From: Dolomitihabitans soli
GTDB lineage: Bacteria; Actinomycetota; Actinomycetes; Streptosporangiales; Streptosporangiaceae
NCBI RefSeq assembly: GCF_022213955.1
Contig: NZ_JAKNTW010000002.1
Location: 124,001-188,000, forward strand
DNA length: 64,000 nucleotides
Reading direction: 5' to 3'
In this document: positions 34,442-42,899 of the stretch, one piece after another
How positions within the stretch are numbered: the stretch's first letter is position 1
Layout: each line of letters starts with the position of its first letter
The notes under the pieces: generated by a model
What the model saw: only the letters and a program-made list of their open reading frames with translations
The model's database searches: none
What the model was told of the DNA's origin: nothing
Program-made: the position numbers and the translations under genes

Positions 34442-35974
34442 ATGACCGACGTAGACGTACTCATCGTCGGAGGCGGACCGACGGGGCTGACGCTGGCTTG
34501 CGAGCTGGCCCGGCGCGGCGTCACCTTCCGAGTGATCGACAGATCTCCCGAATTCCACCACCAGTCTCGGGGCAAGGGCATACAGCCGCGCAGCCTGGAG
34601 GTGTTCGACGATCTCGGCGTGGTCCAGGACTTCCTGGACGCGGGGACGTCCGAGATGCCGGCGCGGATTTACATGGACCGCCGGTTCATCGCGGAGCTGC
34701 ACCTCCTGGCCGGTGTCCACTCGCGGCCGGATGTGCCGTACCCGACGCTCGTCCTGCTGCCGCAGTGGCGCACCGAGCAGATACTCCGCGCCCGCCTGAC
34801 CGAGTTGGGCGGCCAGGTAGAGCGCGGCCTGCAACTGACCGACCTCAAGCAGTCCGACAGCCAGGTCGTCGCGCAGCTCGCCACGGGTGAGGTGATCCAC
34901 GCCTCCTACCTCGTAGGCTGCGACGGCGGCGGTAGCGCCGTGCGCGAGGCCGCCGGGATCACCTTCCCCGGGCTGGTGTCGGAGACCGAGCACTACCTGC
35001 TCGGCGACGTGGAGGTGGACGGCCTGCCTCGCGACGGCTCCTATGTCTGGTACGCAGCGAACGAATCCTCCGTGGGCCTCGCGCTGCTACCCGGCACGCT
35101 GTCGTGGCAGTTCGGCCTCACCGTACGCCCCGGCGAGGAGGGCGCCGGCCAGGAGCCCTCACTCGAGCTTTTCCAGCGCCTGTTCGCGCAGCGCACCGGC
35201 CGGACGGATGTGCGCCTGCACAACGCCACCTGGCTGTCGCGCTTCAGCTACAAGGTACGGCTCGCCGACCGCTACCGTGCCGGCCGCGTCTTCATCGCCG
35301 GAGACGCCGCCCACGTCCACCCGATCGCGGGCGGGCTCGGCATGAACACCGGCATCCAGGACGCCTACAACCTCGGCTGGAAGCTGGCCCTCGCGGTACG
35401 CGGCCGAGTCCCCGACAGCCTGCTCGACACGTATGAGCGGGAGCGCCGCCCGGTGGCCGAATCCGTGCTCAAGACCAGCGGCGCCGGCATGACCGCGCTG
35501 TTCTCCACCAAGCCTCTGATGACCTTCCTGCGCGACTGGATCATCCTGCCGCTGATGCGCAGCCCCGTGGTGACCAAGGCGATCGTAAGCAAGACCTCCC
35601 AGCTCGGCGTGAACTACCGCGACTCCGAGCTGTCCGTCGGCGACAAGGGCAAGGTCCGTCCCGGCGACCGGGCGCCCGACTCGCCGTGCCGGCACCCAGT
35701 GACCGGCGAGCAGTCGCGGCTGTTCGACCTCTTCCGCGGCCCCCACTTCACGCTGCTCCAGTTCGGCGCGGTGATGCCAGGTCTGGCCGAGCGCCTGGAC
35801 AGGCTCTACGGCGACGACATCCGCGTCTACCAGCTGGAGCCAGGCCCCCCGAGCAAGCGCTACGGCGCCAACAGGGGCACGCTCGTCCTCGTCCGGCCGG
35901 ACGGCTATGTGGCCGTACGGACCCGGTCAGGCGACGCAGTGGTCGACTACCTGAGGACGATCTCGATGGCCTGA
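34442..35974 (+). CDS. FAD-dependent aromatic monooxygenase (PheA/TfdB-type)
   Basis: 510 aa. Group A flavoprotein hydroxylase: GxGxxG motif VLIVGGGPTGLTLACEL, the DG motif LVGCDGGGSAVREAAG, and the GD motif FIAGDAAHVHPIAGGLGMN followed by the helix NTGIQDAYNLGWKLALA. A C-terminal thioredoxin-like domain (about residues 400-510) is present. Likely hydroxylates a phenol-like or polyketide compound, possibly for detoxification, induced through the divergent TetR. GAGGGAAG before the ATG. Confidence 0.9.
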   Translation: MTDVDVLIVGGGPTGLTLACELARRGVTFRVIDRSPEFHHQSRGKGIQPRSLEVFDDLGVVQDFLDAGTSEMPARIYMDRRFIAELHLLAGVHSRPDVPYPTLVLLPQWRTEQILRARLTELGGQVERGLQLTDLKQSDSQVVAQLATGEVIHASYLVGCDGGGSAVREAAGITFPGLVSETEHYLLGDVEVDGLPRDGSYVWYAANESSVGLALLPGTLSWQFGLTVRPGEEGAGQEPSLELFQRLFAQRTGRTDVRLHNATWLSRFSYKVRLADRYRAGRVFIAGDAAHVHPIAGGLGMNTGIQDAYNLGWKLALAVRGRVPDSLLDTYERERRPVAESVLKTSGAGMTALFSTKPLMTFLRDWIILPLMRSPVVTKAIVSKTSQLGVNYRDSELSVGDKGKVRPGDRAPDSPCRHPVTGEQSRLFDLFRGPHFTLLQFGAVMPGLAERLDRLYGDDIRVYQLEPGPPSKRYGANRGTLVLVRPDGYVAVRTRSGDAVVDYLRTISMA

Positions 35975-36046
35975 ACCGGGACGAGCCGCTGCCAGCCGCT
36001 GCTGCCAGATCCGCTCCAGCTCGGCTCACTCGGCCACACCGGATAA

Positions 36047-36269
36047 ATCGATGTTCAGCAGCACATGATCCCCGCCGCCTACGCGCGCTGGCTGCGCGAG
36101 CATGGGGTCCACGCTCCCGGCGGGCGCGAACTGCCCGAGTGGAGCCCGGCCCTGGCGCTGGAGCTGATGTACCGCCAGGGCATCGCCGCCGCTGTCCTGT
36201 CTGGTCGCAGGAGGCCGCAAGACCATCGAGGTCCGCGACGCACAAGTGGTCTTCGTCTCCGGCCGGTAA
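36047..36269 (+). pseudogene. relic of an amidohydrolase gene fused to another relic
   Basis: Codons from 36047 read IDVQQHMIPAAYARWLREHG and continue PEWSPALALELMYRQGIAAAVLS, the N-terminus of an ACMSD-like amidohydrolase. A TAA immediately precedes it, and the frame is lost after about 36200. A second short frame, 36201-36269, reads GGRKTIEVRDAQVVFVSGR and stop, which looks like the C-terminus of a different protein. The amidohydrolase metal motif HxH is QQH. The ATG at 36065 could begin an 83-aa frame, but it is not a credible gene. Confidence 0.65.
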
Positions 36270-36312
36270 GTGGACGTCCACATCGTCCGCTCCGCCGTCT
36301 AATGTCATCCGC

Positions 36313-36891
36313 ATGACCGCCCATCTCCCCGTCCCCGTCACCCTCGACGGCCCCGCCGTACGGCTGGAGCCGCTCGCTCCGGCGCACGTCCCCGACCTCT
36401 TCCTGGCCGCGGGAGGCGACGACGACGTGTGGCGCTGGCTGCCGACGACCACCCCGCGAACCGTGGACGAGTTGTCGCGGATCGCCGAGGGACTGATCGC
36501 CGATGACGCGCACACCCCGTTCGCGGTCATCCTGAAGGAGACCGGCCGCGCCGTCGGCTGGACCACCTACGGCGGCGTGCCCGGCTTCGACGCCAGCGTG
36601 GAGATCGGCTGGACCTGGTACGGCAGGGCCGTGTGGCGGACGGCGGTGAACACCGAGTGCAAGCTGCTGTTGATCGACCACGCCTTCGACAAGCTCGGTT
36701 TCAACCGGGTGCTGCTGAAGACCGACAGCCTCAACACCCGTTCGCAGGCCGCCATCCGGCGGATCGGCGGCGTCCACGAGGGCACCCTGCGCCGCCACCG
36801 CCGCCGCCCGGACGGCACCTGGCGCGACACCGTCTACTTCGGCATCCTCGACGACGAGTGGCCCGCCCACCGAACCCGCCTCACCGCCTGA
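36313..36891 (+). CDS. GNAT acetyltransferase, RimJ/RimL-like
   Basis: 192 aa. LDGPAVRLEPLAPAHVPDLF at the N-terminus, WTWYGRAVWRTAVNTECKLL near the acetyl-CoA loop and TDSLNTRSQAAIRRIGGVHEG: the RimJ/RimL subgroup that usually acts on protein N-termini or small amines. ATG at 36313. Monocistronic and convergent with soxR. Confidence 0.87.
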   Translation: MTAHLPVPVTLDGPAVRLEPLAPAHVPDLFLAAGGDDDVWRWLPTTTPRTVDELSRIAEGLIADDAHTPFAVILKETGRAVGWTTYGGVPGFDASVEIGWTWYGRAVWRTAVNTECKLLLIDHAFDKLGFNRVLLKTDSLNTRSQAAIRRIGGVHEGTLRRHRRRPDGTWRDTVYFGILDDEWPAHRTRLTA

Positions 36892-36947
36892 GCTTCCACG
36901 GAGGCAGCCGGGAATACGCCGGAAGCGGACCGCAGCCGCCGAGACCG

Positions 36948-37397
36948 TCATGATTCCCGGACCAGGAGCCGGCGCGGGCCGGTCCCCTCCGCTCCGAGGC
37001 GGTCGTCGGGATTGCGCAGGACGCATCGGTCGATCGACAGGCAGCCGCAGCCGATGCAGTCGGATAGGTCATCGCGTAGCCGTACCAACTGCTCAATGCG
37101 GAGATCGAGTTCGGCGCGCCACCCGGCCGACAGGCGCGCCCAGTCTTCACGGGTGGGCGTCCGGCCCTCGGGAAGGGTGGCCAGGGCTTCGCCGACCAGG
37201 CGCAGCGGGATGCCGACACGCTGCGCGACCCGGATGAAGGCCACCCTGCGCAGAGTGTCGCGCGGGTAGCGGCGCTGGTTGCCGGGTGTCCGCCGGCTGT
37301 GGATCAGGCCCTTGTCCTCGTAGAAGTGCAACGCCGTAACCGCGACGCCGGAGCGGGCGGAGAGCTGGCCGACCGTGAGTTCCTTGGCGATGTTCAT
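36948..37397 (-). CDS. soxR: redox-sensitive MerR-family activator SoxR
   Basis: 149 aa. MerR HTH ([20 protein letters not shown]) with dimerisation helix. The [2Fe-2S] cluster motif is complete: [12 protein letters not shown], four Cys. SoxR senses redox-cycling compounds and activates a 19-bp-spaced promoter. It is divergent from an MFS exporter, and the intergenic region holds a canonical SoxR box. In actinomycetes SoxR responds to endogenous redox-active antibiotics. Confidence 0.95.
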   Translation of the reverse strand: MNIAKELTVGQLSARSGVAVTALHFYEDKGLIHSRRTPGNQRRYPRDTLRRVAFIRVAQRVGIPLRLVGEALATLPEGRTPTREDWARLSAGWRAELDLRIEQLVRLRDDLSDCIGCGCLSIDRCVLRNPDDRLGAEGTGPRRLLVRES

Positions 37398-37413
37398 GAC
37401 CGGATGCTAGGGA

Positions 37414-37444
37414 TTGACCTCTACTTTAGTCGAGGTTTCAGACT
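37414..37444 (+). promoter_or_regulatory. SoxR-type promoter of the MFS exporter
   Basis: -35 TTGACC (37414-37419), 19-bp spacer, -10-like CAGACT (37439-37444). The spacer holds the dyad CCTCTACTTTAGTCGAGG (37418-37435), which matches the SoxR box pattern CCTC-N-ACT/AGT-N-GAGG. The 19-bp spacing is diagnostic of MerR-type activation. The predicted start is at or next to the ATG at 37452, so the mRNA is probably leaderless. Confidence 0.85.
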
Positions 37445-37451
37445 TGCGTTC

Positions 37452-38918
37452 ATGACCACTGCTTCTCCGGTACGGGCCGGACAACGGGCATGGATCGGCC
37501 TGGCCGTTCTGGCTCTACCCGCCCTGCTGGCCTCACTCGAACTGACCGTCACGAACCTGGCGCTCCCCGCCATCGGCGCCGATCTGAGCGCGAGCAGCAC
37601 CCAACTGCTGTGGATCGTGGACATCTACGCCTTCCTGCTGGCCGGCTCGCTGCTCGTCATGGGCGCGCTCGGCGACCGGATCGGGCGGCGCAGGCTGTTG
37701 CTAATCGGATCCGCGGCTTACGGCGTGGCCTCGGTCGTGGCCGCCTATGCGCCCAACCCGGAGAGCTTGATCGTCGCGCGTGCGCTGATGGGGATCGCCG
37801 GATCGACGCTGATGCCGACCACGTTGTCGCTGGCCGCGTCCATGTTCACGCACCCGAGGCAGCGGACGGTGGCCATCGGCGTGATCATCTCCAGCGTCTC
37901 GGGCGGAACGGCCATCGGCCCGCTGGTCGGCGGCTGGCTGCTTGAGCAGTTCTGGTGGGGTTCGGCGTTCCTGCTGGCCGTTCCGGTCATGGTGCTGATC
38001 CTGGTGGCGGGGCCGTTCCTGCTGCCCGAGCATCGAGACGGCACCGCCGGGCGGCTGGACGTGGCGAGCGCCCTGTTGTCGCTCGCGGCCGTACTGCCAG
38101 TGGTCTACGGGCTCAAGCAGATCGCGGCGGCCGGTCTGGAGGCGGGTTCGGCGGCGGCGGTGCCGGCCGGGCTCGTGATGGCCGTGGCGTTCGTCCGCAG
38201 GCAGCGCCGCCTGCCCGTGCCCCTCATCGACCTGCGGCTGTTCGCCGACCGGGCGATCAGTATCCCGGCGGTCACGCTCGCGCTGGGCATCTTCGTCCTG
38301 TGGGGATCGAACTACGCCCTGGCACAGTACCTACAACTGGTGCACGGCCTGTCGCCGCTGGAGGCCGGGCTGTGGACGGCTCCTGCGGCCATCGGCACCA
38401 TCGCCGGGTCGATCCTGGCCCCGCGGATCGTGCGCCGGGTGAGCGCGCCCGTCGTCATCGGCACCGGGCTGGCGATCTCCGCGGCCGGCTACCTCGTGCT
38501 CACCCAGACTACGGAGAGCCTGGCCGTCCTGGTCACCGGAGCAGTCATCGTCTCGGCCGGGCTGGGCCCGATGATGGCGCTGGCGACAGACCTGATCGTC
38601 GGTTCCGCGCCGCCGGAGCGGGCCGGTGCGGCGGCCGCGATCTCCACCACGGCTCCGCAGATCGGCGGGGCACTGGGCATCGCCGTTCTCGGCAGCATCG
38701 TCACGGCCGTCTACCGGGGACAGATGTCCGCGGCCGCCGTGCCGGAGGCCGTCCATGACAGCCTGACCGCCGCGGTGACGGCGGCCGGGAACGCCCCGGC
38801 CCTCCTCGATGCCGCCCGCGCGGCCTTCGTCCAGGGGTTCCACGTCGCCGCGCTGGTCAGCGCCGCGCTGATGGCCGGCATCGCCTGCCTGGTCGTGGCA
38901 CTGCTCCGCAGGACGTAG
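37452..38918 (+). CDS. MFS drug exporter (DHA2-like), SoxR target
   Basis: 488 aa, about 14 membrane helices. DHA2-family signatures: LLWIVDIYAFLLAGSLLVMG, GDRIGRRRLLLIGS (motif A) and FTHPRQRTVAIGVII, LPEHRD. Proton-driven multidrug or antibiotic exporter. Its promoter is a SoxR site and the mRNA is likely leaderless (no Shine-Dalgarno). It resembles the exporter at 40347, so the two may be paralogues. Confidence 0.92.
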   Translation: MTTASPVRAGQRAWIGLAVLALPALLASLELTVTNLALPAIGADLSASSTQLLWIVDIYAFLLAGSLLVMGALGDRIGRRRLLLIGSAAYGVASVVAAYAPNPESLIVARALMGIAGSTLMPTTLSLAASMFTHPRQRTVAIGVIISSVSGGTAIGPLVGGWLLEQFWWGSAFLLAVPVMVLILVAGPFLLPEHRDGTAGRLDVASALLSLAAVLPVVYGLKQIAAAGLEAGSAAAVPAGLVMAVAFVRRQRRLPVPLIDLRLFADRAISIPAVTLALGIFVLWGSNYALAQYLQLVHGLSPLEAGLWTAPAAIGTIAGSILAPRIVRRVSAPVVIGTGLAISAAGYLVLTQTTESLAVLVTGAVIVSAGLGPMMALATDLIVGSAPPERAGAAAAISTTAPQIGGALGIAVLGSIVTAVYRGQMSAAAVPEAVHDSLTAAVTAAGNAPALLDAARAAFVQGFHVAALVSAALMAGIACLVVALLRRT

Positions 38919-39236
38919 GAGACGGTTGCCCGCAGGGTTGGGACGACCGCGAGAAGTGGCCGTCCTCGGCATGGCCGGCCGGGCTCGTCCTGCGCATGGG
39001 CAGGGCCTCCGCCGAAACTCGAACCCGGCACGTCTCCCGGCGCACGCCCTCGACGACGCGGGCATGCTGATGGGCGCGGACGCCGCGACCAGGTCGGGGT
39101 GCTCATCCTCCCAGGCCGTGATCGCATGCAGCAGCCGGTCAAAAGGTCTCATCGTCCATACTGGACTCGCGGGACCCGTGGTACGCCTCGGCAGTTTCGA
39201 TGATGTCGGGGTGATTTCGCTGGGTGGTGGGGGGAC
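38919..39236. other. intergenic region, no supported gene
   Basis: 318 bp between the MFS exporter and the AraC regulator. A minus-strand frame reads RPFDRLLHAITAWEDEHPDL near 39090-39150 and then loses protein-like character, so it may be a small relic. Nothing else was recognised. Confidence 0.4.
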
Positions 39237-40277
39237 GTGGAACAGGTGCGTTCGGTACCGGCGCTGCACACCGTCTCCCCGCATCTGACACGAATGCTGG
39301 TCAGGGCGGCCGTCACGGCAGGGCTCGATCGGTCGCAACTAGCCATCGTTCCCGGCATGGCCGTCCTAGGGGAGGATCCGGATCGGATTCCCACCGCAAC
39401 GATGCTGCGGATCTGGGAGGTGATCTCCGCTCCGCTGCGGGAGGTGGGCGGGAGCGGCCAGGTGATGCAGCTGTGGCGGCCGGGGACACTGGGCGTGTGG
39501 GATTACCTGTTCCACCCTGCCGAGACGCTCGCCGGCGCGCTGCGCGACAGCGCCCGTCACTTCTCCGTCATCGCCGACCCCGCCGACGAGGTCGTTGTGG
39601 TGCGCGACGACGACGGAGTGACCGTGAGCTGGAACGGTCCCTACATCGACCATCCGAGTTACCTGCTGATCGCGGAGCTCGTGCCCGCCATGTTCCTGAC
39701 GACGGCGAGCTCGGGGGTCGGGCGTCCGCTCACGCCGGCGAGCGTACGGCTGCCCCACAGCGCCCCGGCCCGGCACGACCGCCTGATCGATCTGTACGGC
39801 ACCCGCCGCATCGATTTCGACGCCGGGCCCCCGTCGGTCACCTTCGCCGAGGCGGACGCCGACGCGCCGCTGCCGCGCGCCGACCCGGCGCTGTCGGCGA
39901 TCCTGAACGACCACGCGCGGACCACGGTCGCCACCGCCCGGCCGGTGCTGGGCTGGCTGGACCGATTCCAGGCCGCACTCCAGACCGCGGTCGACAGCGG
40001 ATGCCCCGACCAGAGCCGGGTGGCGCACCGGCTCGGCATGAGCCCTCGCACGCTGCAGCGCCATCTGCGTGAGAAGGGGACGAGCTGGCGAGAGGAATTG
40101 GAGACGTACCGGCAGCGGCGGGTGGGTCAGTTGCTGCGGGAGACCTCGCTGAGTGTGGAGTCGATCGCCGCGAGGGTCGGCTACTCCGATCCTCGCGCGC
40201 TGCGCCGCGCCATCCACCGCTGGTACGGCCAGGGCCCGGCCGCGACCCGGACAGCAACGCGGCAGCGCATTCTCTGA
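39237..40277 (+). CDS. AraC-family regulator (OruR/ArgR-like, Arabinose_bd)
   Basis: 346 aa. N-terminal ligand-binding domain of the Arabinose_bd (OruR/FarR-like) type, WEVISAPLREVGG. C-terminal double HTH: VAHRLGMSPRTLQRHLREKG and LSVESIAARVGYSDPRALRRAI. Start GTG at 39237 follows GGTGGGGGG. Sits upstream and in the same direction as the MFS/reductase/deacetylase operon, whose promoter has two AraC-type direct repeats overlapping this gene's stop codon. Confidence 0.88.
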   Translation: MEQVRSVPALHTVSPHLTRMLVRAAVTAGLDRSQLAIVPGMAVLGEDPDRIPTATMLRIWEVISAPLREVGGSGQVMQLWRPGTLGVWDYLFHPAETLAGALRDSARHFSVIADPADEVVVVRDDDGVTVSWNGPYIDHPSYLLIAELVPAMFLTTASSGVGRPLTPASVRLPHSAPARHDRLIDLYGTRRIDFDAGPPSVTFAEADADAPLPRADPALSAILNDHARTTVATARPVLGWLDRFQAALQTAVDSGCPDQSRVAHRLGMSPRTLQRHLREKGTSWREELETYRQRRVGQLLRETSLSVESIAARVGYSDPRALRRAIHRWYGQGPAATRTATRQRIL

Positions 40278-40339
40278 CGCGTTTGGTCCTCCTCGTGACG
40301 CGTTCGGCCCTCCCACCGCCAGAGCCGCCTTTCTAGCGT
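40275..40339 (+). promoter_or_regulatory. AraC-type direct repeats and promoter of the MFS operon
   Basis: TGACGCGTTTGGTCCTCC (40275-40292) and TGACGCGTTCGGCCCTCC (40296-40313), 16 of 18 identical, 21 bp apart (two helical turns). A -10 TAGCGT at 40334-40339 lies 7 nt before the ATG, so the mRNA is probably leaderless. Confidence 0.7.
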
Positions 40340-40346
40340 TTCCAGC

Positions 40347-41903
40347 ATGAATACAGAGAAGAAAGGGAAGGCCGGACCGCGGGAGTGGTTGGGCCTGGCG
40401 GCGTTGCTGCTGCCCACCATGCTGCTCACCGCCGACCTCGGAGTGTTGTGGCTGGCCACGCCGTACATCACCGCCGACCTGAACCCGAGCAGCGCAGAGC
40501 TGTTGTGGATCACGGACATCTACGGGTTCATGACCTCCGGGTTCCTGGTCGTCATGGGCACGCTGGGCGATCGTGCCGGCCGTCGCCGGCTGCTCCTGAG
40601 CGGCGCGGCGGCGTACCTGCTGCTCGAAGTGGCGATGCTGGTGTCGGCCGTGGTGGCCAGCCCGGAACTGCTGATCGGGGCGCGCGCGTTGCTCGGCGTC
40701 GCGGGAGCCGCGATCCTTCCGTCAACGTTGTCGCTGATCAGCGCCATGTTCACCGACCCGGGGCAGCGGACGAGAGCCATCTCGCTGTGGGCGACCGCGC
40801 TGGCTCTGGGCGTGGGGCTGGGCCCGGTGTTCGGCGGGCTCATGCTCGGCGGGTTGTGGTGGGGATGGGTGTTCCTGATGGGCGCGCCGATCATGGTGCT
40901 GGTTCTGGCGGTGGGGCGGCTGCTGCTGCCCGAGCATCGTGACACCTCTGCCGGGCGGCTGGATCTGGCCAGCGTGGTGCTGTTCCTGCTGGGTATCCTG
41001 CCGGTCGTCTACGCGGTCAAGCGGATCGCCGAGTACGGCTGGCAGGCGCCCGCCATCGTGGCCGGGCTGGCCGGGCTGGTCTTCGCCTACCTGTTCGTAC
41101 GCCGGCAGCGCCGGCTGACCTCCCCGCTGCTGGATCTGCGGCTGTTCACCAACAGATCCTTCGCCGCCGCGCTGGCCGTCCTGTTCGTGGGCATGATGGC
41201 GCTCAACAGCGTGGAGTACCTGGTCCCGCAGTTCCTGCAACTGGTCGGTGGGCTGTCGCCGCTGGCGGGCGGGCTCTGGCTGCTGCCGTCGGCCGCGACG
41301 TTCCTGCTCGGTTCGCAGCTCACCCCGATGATGGTGCGCCGTTTCCAGCCCGCGTACGTCATCGCGGGCGGCACGCTGATCTCCCTGATCGGCTATGTGG
41401 TGGCCATCCAGGCCACCACCCCGCTCGCCGCCGCCGTCGCGGTGACGATCATCATGCTCGGCATCGGCCCGATCAGCGTGCTCGGCACCGACCTGGCGGT
41501 GAACGCCGCCCCGCCGGAGAGTGCCGGATCGGCCGCGGCGGCCGGGCAGACCGCCTACGACCTGGGCCTGGCCATGGGCATCGCGGTCACCGGCAGCGTA
41601 GCCGTGGCCGTCTACCGCGACAGCATGGCCACGACCACACCGGCCGGAACGCCGTCCGAGGCCGCCGAGGCCGCCCACGACACGCTCGGCGCCGCCGTCG
41701 CCGCGGCCCAGGACCTCCCGGATTCTGTCGCCGCCCAGCTGGTCCAGGCGGCCAAGGACGCGTTCGTCTCGGGGTTCCAGGTCGCCGCGACGGTCAGCGC
41801 GGTCCTAGCCGTGATCGTCATCGCCATCGCCGTCACGGTGTTGCGCTACCGGCCGACCACGGCGGCTGAGGCAGAACCCCAACTCCAGAAGGTCACATCA
41901 TGA
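40347..41903 (+). CDS. MFS drug exporter (DHA2-like)
   Basis: 518 aa, about 14 helices. LLWITDIYGFMTSGFLVVMG, GDRAGRRRLLLSG (motif A), FTDPGQRTRAISL, LPEHRD. Close in sequence to the SoxR-linked MFS upstream. First gene of an operon with the oxidoreductase (ATGA overlap) and the deacetylase. No Shine-Dalgarno; probably leaderless under the upstream AraC regulator. Confidence 0.92.
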   Translation: MNTEKKGKAGPREWLGLAALLLPTMLLTADLGVLWLATPYITADLNPSSAELLWITDIYGFMTSGFLVVMGTLGDRAGRRRLLLSGAAAYLLLEVAMLVSAVVASPELLIGARALLGVAGAAILPSTLSLISAMFTDPGQRTRAISLWATALALGVGLGPVFGGLMLGGLWWGWVFLMGAPIMVLVLAVGRLLLPEHRDTSAGRLDLASVVLFLLGILPVVYAVKRIAEYGWQAPAIVAGLAGLVFAYLFVRRQRRLTSPLLDLRLFTNRSFAAALAVLFVGMMALNSVEYLVPQFLQLVGGLSPLAGGLWLLPSAATFLLGSQLTPMMVRRFQPAYVIAGGTLISLIGYVVAIQATTPLAAAVAVTIIMLGIGPISVLGTDLAVNAAPPESAGSAAAAGQTAYDLGLAMGIAVTGSVAVAVYRDSMATTTPAGTPSEAAEAAHDTLGAAVAAAQDLPDSVAAQLVQAAKDAFVSGFQVAATVSAVLAVIVIAIAVTVLRYRPTTAAEAEPQLQKVTS

Positions 41904-42889
41904 ATCGCGAGGTCCTGCTCACTTCCCGGCCGGTAGAGGACGTCGGTCCTGAGCACTTCAGGTTGGTCCGCGTCCCACTGCCCGAACCACGCCCCGGCCA
42001 GATCCTGGTCCGCAACACCTGGATGTCGGTCGACCCGTACATGCGGCAGGCGATGCGGGGGAACCCGTATCTCCCACCCCTTCAACCGGGCAACGTCCTG
42101 CACGGCGCAGCCATCGGCGAGGTCGTGGACTCCCGAGCCGCGGCCCTCCCGGTGGGCACCCCCGTCTCCCACTTCGCCGGTTGGCGAGACTACGCCGTCG
42201 TCGACGCCGCGGACGCGACCGTCGTCGACACCACGCTCGCGCCCGCGCCGGCCTACCTCGGTGTGCTGGGCACTACGGGCCTGACCGCCTACGCGGCCAT
42301 GACAGAAGCGGCGCCGGTTCGCCAGGGCGACGTGGTCTTCGTGTCAGCCGCGGCCGGCGCCGTGGGCAGCATCGCCGGCCAGCTCGCCAGGAAGCTCGGC
42401 GCGGCCAAGGTGATCGGCTCGGCCGGCGGCCCGGACAAGGCCCGCAAGCTCGTCACGGCCTTCGGCTTCGACGAGAGCATCGATTACAAGGCGGGGCCCG
42501 TCGCCGAGCAGTTGGCCAAGGCCGCCCCCGACGGCATCGACTACTACTTCGACAACGTCGGCGGCGAACACTTGGAGGCGGCCATCGGCGCGCTGCGCGA
42601 GCGGGGCCGGATCGCCCTGGTGGGCGCGATCGGCTCCGCGGGCACGGGCCCCGGCAACCTGATCGATCTGGCCTTCAAGAACGCCGGCCTGCACGGCCTG
42701 CTCATCGACGCCTACGGCCACCTGCGCGCGGAATGGATCAAGCGCGCCGGCGGCTGGCTCGCCGACGGCACCCTGCACGCCGAACAGACCGTCATCGAGG
42801 GTCTTGAGCAGGCGCCCGCCGCCCTCATCGGAGTCCTGCGCGGGAGCAACACCGGGAAGATGCTCGTCCACCTCGGTACAACCAGGTAA
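41900..42889 (+). CDS. NADP-dependent MDR oxidoreductase (CurA/leukotriene reductase-like)
   Basis: 329 aa. Zinc-less medium-chain reductase: FVSAAAGAVGSIAGQLARKL (nucleotide fold AxxGxxG), IDYYFDNVGGEHLEAAIGAL, RGRIALVGAIGS. This family reduces alpha-beta unsaturated carbonyls with NADPH. Start overlaps the MFS stop by 4 nt (ATGA). Confidence 0.9.
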   Translation: MNREVLLTSRPVEDVGPEHFRLVRVPLPEPRPGQILVRNTWMSVDPYMRQAMRGNPYLPPLQPGNVLHGAAIGEVVDSRAAALPVGTPVSHFAGWRDYAVVDAADATVVDTTLAPAPAYLGVLGTTGLTAYAAMTEAAPVRQGDVVFVSAAAGAVGSIAGQLARKLGAAKVIGSAGGPDKARKLVTAFGFDESIDYKAGPVAEQLAKAAPDGIDYYFDNVGGEHLEAAIGALRERGRIALVGAIGSAGTGPGNLIDLAFKNAGLHGLLIDAYGHLRAEWIKRAGGWLADGTLHAEQTVIEGLEQAPAALIGVLRGSNTGKMLVHLGTTR

Positions 42890-42899
42890 AGGAAGAACG

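Noticed and set aside
36065-36316. 83-aa frame as an independent gene
   Set aside because: Its first half matches the inside of an amidohydrolase N-terminus and its second half is out-of-frame sequence; better read as a pseudogene.
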